From positions 1 to 64,000 of the forward strand of contig CAYFLT010000001.1 of the NCBI GenBank assembly GCA_964344055.1: 64,000 nt of DNA, in the 5' to 3' direction. The notes beneath the pieces are model-generated. The model was not told where the DNA came from, made no database searches, and was given only the letters and a program-made list of their open reading frames with translations. The translations under genes were made by a program, and so were the position numbers. Position 1 is the stretch's first letter. Each line of letters starts with the position of its first letter. Below are positions 34,526 through 43,372 of this stretch, in pieces. Source of the DNA: OFTM10 sp964344055. Lineage in GTDB: Bacteria; Actinomycetota; Acidimicrobiia; Acidimicrobiales; Aldehydirespiratoraceae.

Positions 34526-34558
34526 GTTGTTTCGGGTGCCTGGCACCAGCGAAACAAC
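34526..34558 (-). repeat. REP palindrome, class 1, copy 7
   Basis: Full copy in reverse orientation. On the minus strand it starts on the base right after the GNAT stop codon (TGA, 34559-34561), the same stop-adjacent position as the forward copies. Confidence 0.9.
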
Positions 34559-35020
34559 TCAGGAGTCGAGTTGTTCGGGTGGGGAGTAGCGGTAGACGTT
34601 GGTGTCGCGCTGGATGAAACCCATGCGGGCGTAGAGCCGGTTGGCGGCCTCACGAGAGGGCCGGGATGTGAGATCCACGGTGATCGCCCCGGCCTCGAAC
34701 GCGTGCTCGATCGCCGCCTCGTTCAACAGGCGACCCACGCCCTTGCCGCGGGCAGCGTCATCGACGATCACGTCTTCGATCCAGGCCCGGAGACCGGTGG
34801 GAATCCGAAACATCGCCAGCGTTAGGGTGCCCAGAATGCCGCTGTGATCACGAGCCATGAAGACCGTGGAGGCAGCCGAGCCGACCATGTCCTCGACGAG
34901 ATGTCGGGGAGGTGGCGGGTTCGACCTCGACAACTGCGGCACGAGACGGTCAAAGGCCGCCATCAGTTCGTCGTCGACCTCGGTGGCGATGTAGATCTGC
35001 ACGGCGCCGTCGTCACTCAT
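34559..35020 (-). CDS. GNAT family N-acetyltransferase
   Basis: A 153-residue single-domain acetyltransferase. The acetyl-CoA site is VDDAARGKGVGRLLNEAAIEHA (R/Q-x-x-G-x-G/A motif), preceded by LRAWIEDVIV and followed by SREAANRLYARMGF. A small-molecule amine or protein substrate is possible. No coupled neighbour: the lytic transglycosylase ends 12 nt upstream of its start. The TGA abuts a REP. Confidence 0.88.
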   Translation of the reverse strand: MSDDGAVQIYIATEVDDELMAAFDRLVPQLSRSNPPPPRHLVEDMVGSAASTVFMARDHSGILGTLTLAMFRIPTGLRAWIEDVIVDDAARGKGVGRLLNEAAIEHAFEAGAITVDLTSRPSREAANRLYARMGFIQRDTNVYRYSPPEQLDS

Positions 35021-35031
35021 GGGATGCCACG

Positions 35032-36042
35032 TTACGGCGAGGACGCCGGGGGAGGGGCGGACCAGGGCGCCTCGTCCAGATACTGCTCCACCGGGGTCGA
35101 CTCGGTGCGGAGATAGCCGACCGGCAACCAGAGATCACCTGCCGCCGCCGAGTAGTGAATCTCCCAGGCATGCGCCGCGTAGTAGCTGGCGATGTCGATG
35201 CGGAAGAGGTCGGCGTAGGCAGTGACCGCGTCGACGTAGGAGTCGGAGTTGTTGTAGCCCCACAGGGCGCGCTCCATGTCCTCGGGCCCACCTCGCCGGA
35301 CCAGGTAGAGGGCGGCCGCAGGGATTGCGTCGAACGGATCGTTGATGTCGCCATCGCTCACCTCCTCCCACGTCGTGGGGAGAAATTGCATCGGACCCTG
35401 AGCCCCCGCGGTCGACACCCCGGCGATCCGGCCGAATCCGGTCTCGATGAAGTTGATCGCGGCCAGATACGACCAGTGGATGCCGGTCTCGTTGCCGGCC
35501 TGTTCGTACAAGGCCAGGAGTTCGTCCGCTGGGAGGGGTTCGATGATCCGCCAGGCCGGCACGTTCACCGGCGGGTCACCGTGAGGGATCCCGGCGATCG
35601 ACTGGCGGGCGAGGATCTGGAGTTCGATCGACTCCGCCAGCGTCCCCGGGATGAGGTCCCAGATCTCCGGAAGCCACTCGGGGTGCCGCCCGATGTGGCG
35701 ATACAGCACCTGCTGTTCGTGAGCGAGGTCGGGGAAGTCGGGGTCGTCGAGCGGAGTGCCGCGGACCAGCCACTCGACCTCGACGAGACGCGCACCGATA
35801 TCGCGGGCGTCGGTCGGGATGCCGGGGTACCGGCGACCGTCCGGCGCCGGTGACCCGTCGAGGACCCCGGGCTCGGGTGCGACGGTCGTGGTGACCGTGG
35901 TGGTGGTGGTCGTCGTCGAGGTCGTGGTGCTGCTCGGCAGGATCTGGCTGGCGTCGAGACTCGGGCGCTCGCCCGCACACGACGCCGCGAGAAGCCCGAG
36001 AGTCACGAACGTCGTGACTGCGACGCGCGGCCGAGCGGTCAC
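35032..36042 (-). CDS. Lytic murein transglycosylase (lipoprotein)
   Basis: A 336-residue exported lipoprotein. GTG 36042 gives a signal with lipobox LAASC, then a poly-Thr linker (SSTTTSTTTTTTTV) and a catalytic domain of the MltB/SLT type: NFIETGFGR with the catalytic Glu, GAQGPMQFLPTTWEE, and ALWGYNNSDSYVDAV. It cleaves the glycan strands of peptidoglycan outside the membrane. GTG overlaps the stop of the sugar-dehydrogenase gene (GTGA), so it is third in the tesB-led operon. A longer reading from 36192 lacks the signal at its N-terminus and is unlikely. Confidence 0.88.
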   Translation of the reverse strand: MTARPRVAVTTFVTLGLLAASCAGERPSLDASQILPSSTTTSTTTTTTTVTTTVAPEPGVLDGSPAPDGRRYPGIPTDARDIGARLVEVEWLVRGTPLDDPDFPDLAHEQQVLYRHIGRHPEWLPEIWDLIPGTLAESIELQILARQSIAGIPHGDPPVNVPAWRIIEPLPADELLALYEQAGNETGIHWSYLAAINFIETGFGRIAGVSTAGAQGPMQFLPTTWEEVSDGDINDPFDAIPAAALYLVRRGGPEDMERALWGYNNSDSYVDAVTAYADLFRIDIASYYAAHAWEIHYSAAAGDLWLPVGYLRTESTPVEQYLDEAPWSAPPPASSP

Positions 36043-37328
36043 GAGGCCTCGATCCTCACCACCGAGCCGGCGAGCGACAGCGCCACCAGCTCGCCCGCCG
36101 GGTCGACCCCGAATCCGGCGAGGTTCCCGCCCGGTACCGCATGGCCAAGGTCGCGGAAGGCCACTTCCGCGTCGGCGATGGAGACAGCCCACAGTCTGGC
36201 GGTGCAGTAGTCGCCGAAGACGTAGCTACCCACGAGATCGGGGATCGCCGTCCCTCGATAGACGTAGCCGCCGCTGATCGAGCATCCTGTGGGGTCGCCA
36301 CCGTGGGCGTACTCGAACACCGGGTCGACGTTGCCGTCGGGCCGGTCTCCGGAGAACTCATGGGTTCCCTCGCGGAGATTCCAGCCGAGGTTCGCGCCCC
36401 GACCCCACCCGTTGGATGCCAGCAGGAGGGTGATCTCCTCATAGAGGTTCTGGCCGACATCGGCGACCCAGAGATCGCCGGTGACCGAATCGAACGAGAT
36501 CCGCCACGGGTTGCGGGCTCCGATCATGAAGATCTCCGGCGTACCCTCGGCCCCATCCGCGAAGGGGTTGTCGGCGGGGATCGCATAGGGGGTGTCCGCA
36601 CCGGGCGTCGGGTCGATCCGGAGAATCGCCCCGAGGAGGGTGCTGGGATCCTGACCGGAGCCGAGGGGATCGCCGCCGCTGCCGCCATCGCCGACTCCGA
36701 CGTACAGATGGCCGTCCGGACCGATGGCCATGGCGCCGCCGTTGTGGTTGGCGAAGGGCTGGTCGATGGTCAAAAGGGAATGGCGATCAGCGGGCCGCCC
36801 ACGGTCGTCGAGCACGAACGCCTCCACGTGAGTGGTGCCGCTGCGATCCGTGAAGTTGACGTAGAGCGCGGTCTCGTCCACGGCGATTCCGAGGAGTCCT
36901 CGTTCGCCGCTGGCGCGGGTGTCGCCGGAGATATCGACCACGACGTCACCCACAGCGCCGTTGGTCGGGTCGATGACGAGCACCCGGCCACCGCGTTCGG
37001 CGATCCACCATTCGCCGTTCGGCGCAACTGCGGTGTCGATCGGCTCGTCGAGCCGGACCAGCTCGGTGAGACGGATCTCGACCGCGTCCAGATCTCCGAA
37101 GGGAGCAGCAGTCGGAGTCGGCGCGAGGGTCGTCGTGGCCGTCGAGTCGCCAGTCCCGCCATCGTCTCCCGAGTCGACCGGCGGAACATCCCCCGAGGAG
37201 GAGCCCGCCGGCGCCGACGTGATCGACGGCACGGTTGTGCGACCGGCCTCCGGCGCCGGCTCGTCGGCCCCGCAGGCCGCCGCGAAGACGAACGCGACGA
37301 GGAACGCCGCGCGCAGGCGTCGGCTCAC
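36039..37328 (-). CDS. PQQ-dependent glucose/sorbosone dehydrogenase-like lipoprotein
   Basis: A 429-residue beta-propeller of the soluble glucose dehydrogenase/sorbosone dehydrogenase/HHIP-like family. It has a lipoprotein signal ending FAAACG, a Ser/Thr/Gly linker, then family blocks ERGLLGIAVD, NHNGGAMAIGPDGHLYVGVGDGG, GARNPWRISFDSVTGDLWVADVGQN and NLGWNLREGTHEF. It would oxidise sugars or bind a ligand at the cell surface; PQQ use is known in the family but is not proved here. GTG 37328 overlaps the tesB stop and its own stop overlaps the transglycosylase start. Confidence 0.85.
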   Translation of the reverse strand: MSRRLRAAFLVAFVFAAACGADEPAPEAGRTTVPSITSAPAGSSSGDVPPVDSGDDGGTGDSTATTTLAPTPTAAPFGDLDAVEIRLTELVRLDEPIDTAVAPNGEWWIAERGGRVLVIDPTNGAVGDVVVDISGDTRASGERGLLGIAVDETALYVNFTDRSGTTHVEAFVLDDRGRPADRHSLLTIDQPFANHNGGAMAIGPDGHLYVGVGDGGSGGDPLGSGQDPSTLLGAILRIDPTPGADTPYAIPADNPFADGAEGTPEIFMIGARNPWRISFDSVTGDLWVADVGQNLYEEITLLLASNGWGRGANLGWNLREGTHEFSGDRPDGNVDPVFEYAHGGDPTGCSISGGYVYRGTAIPDLVGSYVFGDYCTARLWAVSIADAEVAFRDLGHAVPGGNLAGFGVDPAGELVALSLAGSVVRIEAS

Positions 37329-38164
37329 GTGGTGATCCGCCGGATGAGCCCTTCTTGCATGACGGATGCCACCAGTCGCCCGTCGTGGCTGAACACCCGG
37401 GCGGTGGCCAGGCCTCGGGCACCTCCCGATGCAGGTGTGTGCTGGTCGTACAGCAGCCATTCGTCGGCCTGGCAGGGACCGTGGAACCACATGGCGTGAT
37501 CGAGCGACGCCAGCATCAGGTCGTACTGCGCCCGGCCATGGGGGAGGGTCGTGGCGTCGAGAAGGGTCATGTCCGATGCATAGGTGAGGAGACAGGTGTG
37601 GAGGATCGGATCGTCGGGGAGCTGGCCATCGGCCCGGAACCAGACCCGCTGATAGGGCGGGAGTGGTTCGTCGCGGTTGAACGGGTCGGCGGTGACGTAC
37701 CGGGTGTCGAGTGCCCGCATCCCGCCGCTGTCGGGGATCCCGGCCGCTTCGTGGCGCTCTTCGCGGGTAGGGAGGGATTCGGGTGCCGGCACGTCGGCCG
37801 GCATCGGCTCCAGATACTCGAGACCTGGTTCCTGGATGTGGAACGAGGCCGACATGTTGAAGATCGGACGACCATGCTGGATGGCCACCACCCGCCGTGT
37901 GGTGAACGACTTGCCATCGCGGATTCGATCGACCTCGTACAGCACGGGCACGGTGGGATCACCCGGACGGAGGAAGTAGGCATGGAGCGAATGCACCGGC
38001 CGATCCGGGTCGACCGTCCGGGCTGCCGCGACCATGGCCTGACCGGCGACCTGACCGCCGAAGATCCGCTGGCGGTTCTCGTCTGGCGACACGCCGCGGA
38101 AGATGTTGACCTCGATCGCCTCGAGGTCGAGGAGCGCCACCAGCGCGTCGACGTCTTGTTGCAT
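37325..38164 (-). CDS. tesB: Acyl-CoA thioesterase II
   Basis: A 279-residue double-hotdog thioesterase of the TesB type. Seen are RIFGGQVAGQAMVAAARTV, HSLHAYFLRPGDP, SFTTRRVVAIQHGRPIFNMSASFH and, in the second hotdog, LASLDHAMWFHGP with the active-site region. It hydrolyses medium or long acyl-CoA in the cytoplasm. ATG 38164 starts MQQDVDALVALLDLE, a typical N-terminus. It is first in a three-gene coupled operon with two exported proteins, an unusual combination without an obvious metabolic link. Confidence 0.92.
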   Translation of the reverse strand: MQQDVDALVALLDLEAIEVNIFRGVSPDENRQRIFGGQVAGQAMVAAARTVDPDRPVHSLHAYFLRPGDPTVPVLYEVDRIRDGKSFTTRRVVAIQHGRPIFNMSASFHIQEPGLEYLEPMPADVPAPESLPTREERHEAAGIPDSGGMRALDTRYVTADPFNRDEPLPPYQRVWFRADGQLPDDPILHTCLLTYASDMTLLDATTLPHGRAQYDLMLASLDHAMWFHGPCQADEWLLYDQHTPASGGARGLATARVFSHDGRLVASVMQEGLIRRITT

Positions 38165-38236
38165 GCGTCCACTATGCCCGGCCGGGCCGCGACTTGAGGG
38201 TCAACTCCACCGCCGGCCCGACCGACAAGGAACACG

Positions 38237-38731
38237 ATGAAGGTAACCTCTGGCTCTGTGTCCGATTCGCCGAGCAGGCTCATGCGCCTCTACGTCGAAC
38301 ACCGCGACAAGCTGCTGCGCTACTGCGGTGTCTCGGTGGTCAACGTGCTGGTCGGGCAGACCATCCTGGCGGTGTGTCTCGAGGTCTTCGACATGGGGGG
38401 TGTCCCATCTCAGGTCACCGCGGCCATGATCTCCGCGATCCCGGCCTACATCCTCAGTCGCCAGTGGGTCTGGAAGGCCGACGGCAAGGTCAGCTTCCGG
38501 TCGGAGGTCCTGCCGTTCTGGATCATCGCGATCATCGGCCTCGCCTTCTCGGCGTCCATGATCGCAATCGTCGAGCGATCCACCGACGCCACCATCGTCT
38601 TGATGTTCACGAGCCTCGCCGCCTACGGCGTGGTCTGGGTGGCCAAGTACCTCTTCCTCGACAAGGTGATGTGGGCGGCGCTGCACCACGGTGAGCACGC
38701 GCCTGACGCGGTCGCCGCAGAAACCGCCTGA
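38237..38731 (+). CDS. GtrA family membrane protein
   Basis: A 164-residue membrane protein with four hydrophobic helices. It matches the GtrA/DPMS1 family (LLRYCGVSVVNVLVGQTIL ... SRQWVWKADGK ... YGVVWVAKYLFLDKVMW). Members move or present polyprenyl-linked sugars for cell-envelope glycosylation. ATG 38237 has an AAGGAA site. Its stop is directly followed by the methyltransferase ATG, and a GT4 and further enzymes lie just beyond, so it probably serves a surface glycan. Confidence 0.88.
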   Translation: MKVTSGSVSDSPSRLMRLYVEHRDKLLRYCGVSVVNVLVGQTILAVCLEVFDMGGVPSQVTAAMISAIPAYILSRQWVWKADGKVSFRSEVLPFWIIAIIGLAFSASMIAIVERSTDATIVLMFTSLAAYGVVWVAKYLFLDKVMWAALHHGEHAPDAVAAETA

Positions 38732-39361
38732 ATGGACCAGGAGTCGCGGGCGCACGCCGAGGCGGCTCGGGGGTTCATGCCACCGGACGAAGGACTCGCG
38801 CTCTTCGACGCGGCCCGCTCAGTCGAGGTGGACGGGCCGTTCCTCGAAGTCGGCAGCTACTGCGGGAAGTCGGCGGTCTACATCGGTGCGGCGGCGCGCG
38901 AGGCAGGTCGGGTGCTCTTCGCGCTCGACCATCACCGCGGCTCGGAGGAGAACCAGGCGGGCTGGGAACACCACGAACCGGACCTCGTCGATCCCGAGAT
39001 CGGGAAGATGGACACGCTCCCCCACTTCCGCCGCACCATCCACGATGCCGGACTCGAGGGGGTCGTGGTCGCGTTGATCGGTGACTCGCCGACGGTCGGT
39101 TCGGTGTGGCGTACGCCGCTGTCGTTGCTCTTCATCGACGGGGGCCACGGCGAGGATCCCGCCCACCGGGACTACGAGACGTGGGTCCCCCATGTGGTGC
39201 CCGGAGGCCGGCTCCTCATCCACGACGTCTTCCCGGACCCGGCCGACGGAGGTCGTCCGCCTTACGAGATCTATTGCCGGGCAATGGAGTCGGGTGCCTT
39301 CGGGGAGCTGTCCGCCACCGGATCCCTCCGGGTGCTCGAGCGGATCGCCGACGGCATCTGA
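38732..39361 (+). CDS. Class I SAM-dependent methyltransferase
   Basis: A 209-residue protein with a Rossmann-type SAM-binding fold of the Methyltransf_24 kind: FLEVGSYCGKSAVYIGAAARE is motif I, LFALDHHRGSEEN motif II, and LLFIDGGHGEDPAHRDYETWVPHV the later strand with its Asp. No signal peptide. ATG 38732 immediately follows the GtrA stop. Small-molecule or glycan methylation fits the neighbourhood; the substrate is unknown. Confidence 0.85.
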   Translation: MDQESRAHAEAARGFMPPDEGLALFDAARSVEVDGPFLEVGSYCGKSAVYIGAAAREAGRVLFALDHHRGSEENQAGWEHHEPDLVDPEIGKMDTLPHFRRTIHDAGLEGVVVALIGDSPTVGSVWRTPLSLLFIDGGHGEDPAHRDYETWVPHVVPGGRLLIHDVFPDPADGGRPPYEIYCRAMESGAFGELSATGSLRVLERIADGI

Positions 39362-39691
39362 ATCGGACCGGCTGACACGGTCGGTCCGTGCTCACCCCGA
39401 TCCGCCGGCTCCTGTCCGGTCCTGCTGAGCCGGTCGTCGGCTGGGTCATCGGACCCATCCGACGTGGGTCGTTGGACTAGGGGAATAGGTCCCCGGCATC
39501 GACTCGGTAAACCGGAGCGCACAAGCACCCGTTGTTGGGGGAGCGGGCGGCGGATGCAGCCAGCATCGAGGCGGACTGAGGACCGGTCGTACTGACACGA
39601 CCGTTGCCGTCAGACCCCCGACTGGGGGCCACCGGCTGAGCGAGCGGGAGCTCGCCGGTGGTCCTCCTGCATCGTGGCTGAAGCGGGCGCG
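39362..39691. other. Convergent intergenic region with several hairpins
   Basis: About 330 nt between convergent genes, with no convincing ORF. Inverted repeats are CCGGCTC/GAGCCGG (39405-39433), GACCCA/TGGGTC (39452-39470), GGTCGT/ACGACC (39585-39602), CCCCC-GACT-GGGGG (39615-39628) and CCACCGGC/GCCGGTGG (39629-39661). Bidirectional termination is the simple explanation; a structured RNA is possible but no known family was recognised. Confidence 0.45.
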
Positions 39692-40762
39692 TCAGTCGCG
39701 GACCGGCTCGTCGACGTCGACGGGATCGATGTCGATGATCGCCGGAAGGAAACTGTGGTCCGAGAAGAGGCGGGCCGCCGGACTGGAGCCATCGAGCGCT
39801 TCCGCGGCGAGCACCACGGCAGCAGCGGTGTAGGTCGAGCGTTCGTCGGGTGGGAACAGAACGCCGTCTGGATGCACCATGCCGGTAATGTACTTGCCAT
39901 CCGGCTCGCGCAGTTTCTGGGCGGCGGCGAACAGGCGGAACGCCGTCTCGCGCTCGCCGACCCCGAGGTGGGCGAGCGCACACTCACACGTCTCGGCGGC
40001 GGTCACCCAAGGCCGATCACTGACGCATCGGATGCCTTCCTCGTCGAGCATGAACGTGTCGAACCGCTCGGCGAGATGGGCGCGTCCGGCCTCCCCGGTG
40101 ATGACTCCCGACAGGACGGGGTAGTACCAGTCCATCGCCCATCGATGTTTCGGCGAGAACGCGTCGGCGCGGTGGTAGCGAATGGCGTGAGCCAGCTGGG
40201 CCAACGAGAGTTCCCAGTCAGGGCGCTCCTCACCGAGTTCCTGGGCGATGGCGATCGCGCAACGAAGGCTGTGCGCAATCGAGGACGACCCGGTGAGCAG
40301 GGCAAAGGGCCAAGGGGTGCCGTCCGGGTGGCGAGCCCAGAGGATCTCGCCGCGCGGCTGCTGCAGGTCGAGCACGAACTCGATCGCTCGATCGACCACT
40401 GGCCACAACGCCTCGATGAATCCCTGGTCGCGGTACAGCAGGAAGTGGTGCCACGTGCCGGCCGCGATGTACGCGATGACATTGGCGTCGAGCTTGTCCT
40501 GTTCGACCTCGTGCTCGAGGTAGTACTGATGCCAGGAGCCGTCGGGTCGCTGCATGTCGACGAGCCACTGGTAGGCGGCTTCCGCTTCCGCTCGCCGTCC
40601 TCCGATGGCGAGGGCCATGGCCGCTTCGACGTGGTTCCACGGGTCGGCGTGCCCCCCGGGGAACCACGGGATCATGCCCGACGGCAGCTGCCACTCCGCG
40701 ATGTGGTCAGCCGTGGCGCGGACGTCGTCGGCAGAGATCAGACCTGGGATCTCAGGCGGCAT
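39692..40762 (-). CDS. Prenyltransferase/terpene-cyclase-like toroid protein
   Basis: A 356-residue protein with repeated helical hairpins of the six-hairpin toroid type: WQLPSGMIPWFPGGHADPWNHVEAAMAL, WLVDMQRPDGSWHQYYLE, ILWARHPDGTPWPF and LREPDGKYITG. The QxPDGSW-like repeats are seen in squalene-cyclase/prenyltransferase-beta and glycosidase-like toroids. The DXDD acid motif of class II cyclases is not evident, so a catalytic role is uncertain. It overlaps the methyltransferase by 11 nt and ends a GT4-methyltransferase-toroid operon. A polyprenyl or glycan role is inference. Confidence 0.7.
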   Translation of the reverse strand: MPPEIPGLISADDVRATADHIAEWQLPSGMIPWFPGGHADPWNHVEAAMALAIGGRRAEAEAAYQWLVDMQRPDGSWHQYYLEHEVEQDKLDANVIAYIAAGTWHHFLLYRDQGFIEALWPVVDRAIEFVLDLQQPRGEILWARHPDGTPWPFALLTGSSSIAHSLRCAIAIAQELGEERPDWELSLAQLAHAIRYHRADAFSPKHRWAMDWYYPVLSGVITGEAGRAHLAERFDTFMLDEEGIRCVSDRPWVTAAETCECALAHLGVGERETAFRLFAAAQKLREPDGKYITGMVHPDGVLFPPDERSTYTAAAVVLAAEALDGSSPAARLFSDHSFLPAIIDIDPVDVDEPVRD

Positions 40763-41519
40763 TGGCGTGCTCCCGCGTCGGTGCGTCGGCCCGCTCCGGC
40801 GACTTCGTCGCGTACACGACGAGGCTCTTGCCGAGTACGGGATTGAGGATCCGCTCGGCGGTGCGAGTGAGCCGTGGCTGTTTCACGATGTCCCACTCGA
40901 GCAGCTTGTGGTACTGGCGGACACTCCAGTTGTCATCGATCTCGTTGTTGACCCCGACCGCGCAGCGCAGCCACCAGTAGGGCGAATGCAGGGCGTGGGC
41001 GCGGTGAGAGGTCACGGGGTCGAGCCCCGCGGCCGACAGCTTGGACCGCACCTCTGACTCGGTGTAGATCCGGACGTGCCCTCCCTCCGCCGAAGGGGCG
41101 TGATAGTCCGAGCTGAGCTTCCAGCAGATCTTCTCGGGCAGGGTGGCGGGGACGGTGACGGCGACCGTGCCCCCCGGCCGGACGATTCGCATGAGTTCGG
41201 CGTAGGCAGCCACGTCGTCGGGCACGTGCTCGAGCACCTCCGACGCGATCACCTTGTCGAAGGAGCCGTCCGCAAAGGGGAGGCGAGTGCCGTCGCCCTG
41301 GACCTGGACATGGAGGAGTCGCTTGTCGAAGAGGTCGTCGACGATGAGCATCGGGGCGGTGTTGCGGATCGACTCCAGTTCAGGCAGGGCCATGTCGCAG
41401 CTGACGACGTGGGCCCCGCGATGAAGGGCTTCGTAGGTGTGTCGGCCGAACCCGCATCCGAGGTCCAGCAGCCGATCGCCCGGGTGGAGATCGAGTCGGT
41501 CGTAGTCCACGGTGAGCAT
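40752..41519 (-). CDS. Class I SAM-dependent methyltransferase
   Basis: A 255-residue methyltransferase. Motif I is LLDLGCGFGRHTYEAL, followed by VVSCDMALPELESI, FDKVIASEVLEHVPDD and VRPGGTVAVTVPA, an undisputed Methyltransf_11-type core. The C-terminal part (HALHSPYWWLRCAVG) is specific to this subgroup. ATG 41519 overlaps the GT4 stop by one base. It is the middle gene of a three-gene operon; the methyl acceptor is probably a lipid or glycan, by context only. Confidence 0.88.
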   Translation of the reverse strand: MLTVDYDRLDLHPGDRLLDLGCGFGRHTYEALHRGAHVVSCDMALPELESIRNTAPMLIVDDLFDKRLLHVQVQGDGTRLPFADGSFDKVIASEVLEHVPDDVAAYAELMRIVRPGGTVAVTVPATLPEKICWKLSSDYHAPSAEGGHVRIYTESEVRSKLSAAGLDPVTSHRAHALHSPYWWLRCAVGVNNEIDDNWSVRQYHKLLEWDIVKQPRLTRTAERILNPVLGKSLVVYATKSPERADAPTREHANAA

Positions 41520-42814
41520 CAGCGACCACCGTTCCGTGCCGCGTGTTCCGCGAGGAGGATCCGGTACTGCTCGACCGTGCGTATGGCGGTATGGCGCCAG
41601 CTCCATTGGTCGATCACCCGTTGGCGACCTGCGGCTCCGACCCTGGCCCGCAGCTCGGGGTTGTCGAGGGCGGTGCGGATGGTGGCGGCCAGGGCCTCGG
41701 AGTCCCCCGGCTCGGTGAGGAAGCAGGTTTCGCCGTGGGTGCCGGCCACCTCGGGCAGCGCACCGCCGGTGGTGGCCACCAGCGGTACACCCGACGACAT
41801 GGCCTCGATGGCCGGAAGCGAGAACCCCTCGTAGAGCGATGGCACCACCGCGAGTTCGGCCTCGCTGTAGAGCTCGACGATCCGTTCGTCGGGGACGCCG
41901 GACACGAAGTTGACGCAGTCGTCGAGCCCGAGCTTCGTCATGGTCTGGCTGGCGTGGGAGTCGGGTCGGCGCTTGCCGATGATGGTGAGCTCCATGTGGC
42001 GCTCGGTGCGGAGCTTGGCCACCGCCTCGAGCAGGTACTTGAGACCCTTCATCGCCACGTCGGCGCTCGCGGTGGTGACGAGATGGCCGGGGCGGCGCTC
42101 CACCCCGTCGACCGGCAGGAACAATTCGGGGTCGACACCCACCGGCACGACATGGATCCGGTTGGGGTCGACGCCGTGATCTGCAGCGATGTCGCCCTTC
42201 GACGATTCGCTGACCGACATGATGCGTGGCAGCCGCTTGGCGACATTGGTCTGCATCTTCGTGAACGCGTACCAACGACGTTTGCCGAACTTCTCCCACG
42301 GGGTCCGGGCGTGCTCGAGTTCGAGCTTGCGGTCCACCGTGATCGGATGGTGGATCGTCTCGAGGATCGGCCACCCCTCCTGCTGGAGCTTGAGGATTCC
42401 CCAGCCGAGCGTCTGGTTGTCCTGGATCAGATCGAACTCGTGTCGACGGTGGCGGAGGTGTCGCCATGCTCGGAGGCTGAAGGCCAGAGGTTCGGAGAAT
42501 GTGCCAGTGGCGAACGAGGCGTGCTCGACGACGTCGGTCCAGTCCTTCCATTCCCAGATGCGGGGCTTGCGCATCGGGTGCGGGTCGGCCCATATGTCGA
42601 GGCTCGGGAGCTCGACGAGCGGCACTCGCGGGTCGAGGATCGGGTAGGGGGGACCGCCGAGGACCTCCACCGTGTGGCCCAGGTCGACCAGCGCCTTGCT
42701 GAGGTGCCGGACGTAGACGCCCTGGCCCCCGACGTGGGGCTTTCCACGGTAGGAGAGGAGGGCGATCCTCAGCGGGCTGTCGGCGGGTGCAGACATGGAG
42801 GTCAAGGCTTCCAA
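41519..42814 (-). CDS. Glycosyltransferase family 4
   Basis: A 431-residue GT-B glycosyltransferase. It begins with RIALLSYRGKPHVGGQGVYVRHL (acceptor domain) and has the GT4 donor site ELAVVPSLYEGFSLPAIEAMSSGVPLVAT with the EX7E pattern, plus VGVDPELFLPV. The second in-frame ATG at 42796 is an equally good start. It transfers a nucleotide-activated sugar, probably in the cytoplasm to a lipid or small acceptor. First gene of the operon with a methyltransferase and a toroid protein; GtrA lies convergent. Confidence 0.9.
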   Translation of the reverse strand: MEALTSMSAPADSPLRIALLSYRGKPHVGGQGVYVRHLSKALVDLGHTVEVLGGPPYPILDPRVPLVELPSLDIWADPHPMRKPRIWEWKDWTDVVEHASFATGTFSEPLAFSLRAWRHLRHRRHEFDLIQDNQTLGWGILKLQQEGWPILETIHHPITVDRKLELEHARTPWEKFGKRRWYAFTKMQTNVAKRLPRIMSVSESSKGDIAADHGVDPNRIHVVPVGVDPELFLPVDGVERRPGHLVTTASADVAMKGLKYLLEAVAKLRTERHMELTIIGKRRPDSHASQTMTKLGLDDCVNFVSGVPDERIVELYSEAELAVVPSLYEGFSLPAIEAMSSGVPLVATTGGALPEVAGTHGETCFLTEPGDSEALAATIRTALDNPELRARVGAAGRQRVIDQWSWRHTAIRTVEQYRILLAEHAARNGGR

Positions 42815-42903
42815 CTGGCGGGAGTGCGGTCAAGATGGCCACGGTGGGGGTGGCCGGAATGGCCCCTAAGGATGCCTTGTGACCGGCCGGTAACCTCCTC
42901 GCG

Positions 42904-43341
42904 GTGCGAGGACTGGTGCAGCGTGTGAGTCGGGCCCGGGTGACCGTCGGGGACGACGTGACCGGAGAGATCGGGCCGGGGGTGCTGGTGCTGGTCGGTG
43001 TCACCCATGGCGACACCGAGGACCAGGCCCGAAAGCTCGCTGACAAGGTGTGGAACCTGCGGATCTTCGACGATCCCGACGGAGTGATGAACCTCTCGCT
43101 CGCGGACACCCACCGGTCGGCGCTGGTGGTGAGTCAGTTCACCCTCTATGGCGACACCCGCAAGGGTCGCCGGCCCGGCTATTCCGACGCGGCCCGCCCC
43201 GAGCAGGCGGAGCCGCTGGTCGGGGTGGTGATCGACGAACTGGAGGCCATGGGCGCCGACGTCGCCACGGGCCGCTTCCGCGCCGAGATGGCCGTCGAAC
43301 TCGTCAACGACGGCCCCGTCACCCTCTGGATCGAGACCTAG
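42904..43341 (+). CDS. dtd: D-aminoacyl-tRNA deacylase
   Basis: A 145-residue Dtd, which removes D-amino acids (and glycine) from mischarged tRNA. The N-terminus MRGLVQRVSRARVTV, the SQFTLYGDTRKGRRPGY motif and the C-terminal NDGPVTLWIET (the GP motif) are all intact. GTG 42904 is the conserved start. It stands alone on the plus strand. Its TAG shares a G with a class 2 palindrome. Confidence 0.95.
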   Translation: MRGLVQRVSRARVTVGDDVTGEIGPGVLVLVGVTHGDTEDQARKLADKVWNLRIFDDPDGVMNLSLADTHRSALVVSQFTLYGDTRKGRRPGYSDAARPEQAEPLVGVVIDELEAMGADVATGRFRAEMAVELVNDGPVTLWIET

Positions 43342-43372
43342 GTCAAACGGGGGGACAGGCGAGCGTTTGACC
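43341..43372. repeat. Class 2 palindrome filling the gap between convergent stops
   Basis: Arms GGTCAAACG and CGTTTGACC enclose GGGGGACAGGCGAG. The first G is the last base of the dtd stop; the last C is followed at once by TCA, the stop of the permease on the other strand. The repeat therefore covers the whole gap exactly. Related copies lie at 54299 and 58253. A bidirectional terminator role is possible. Confidence 0.8.
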
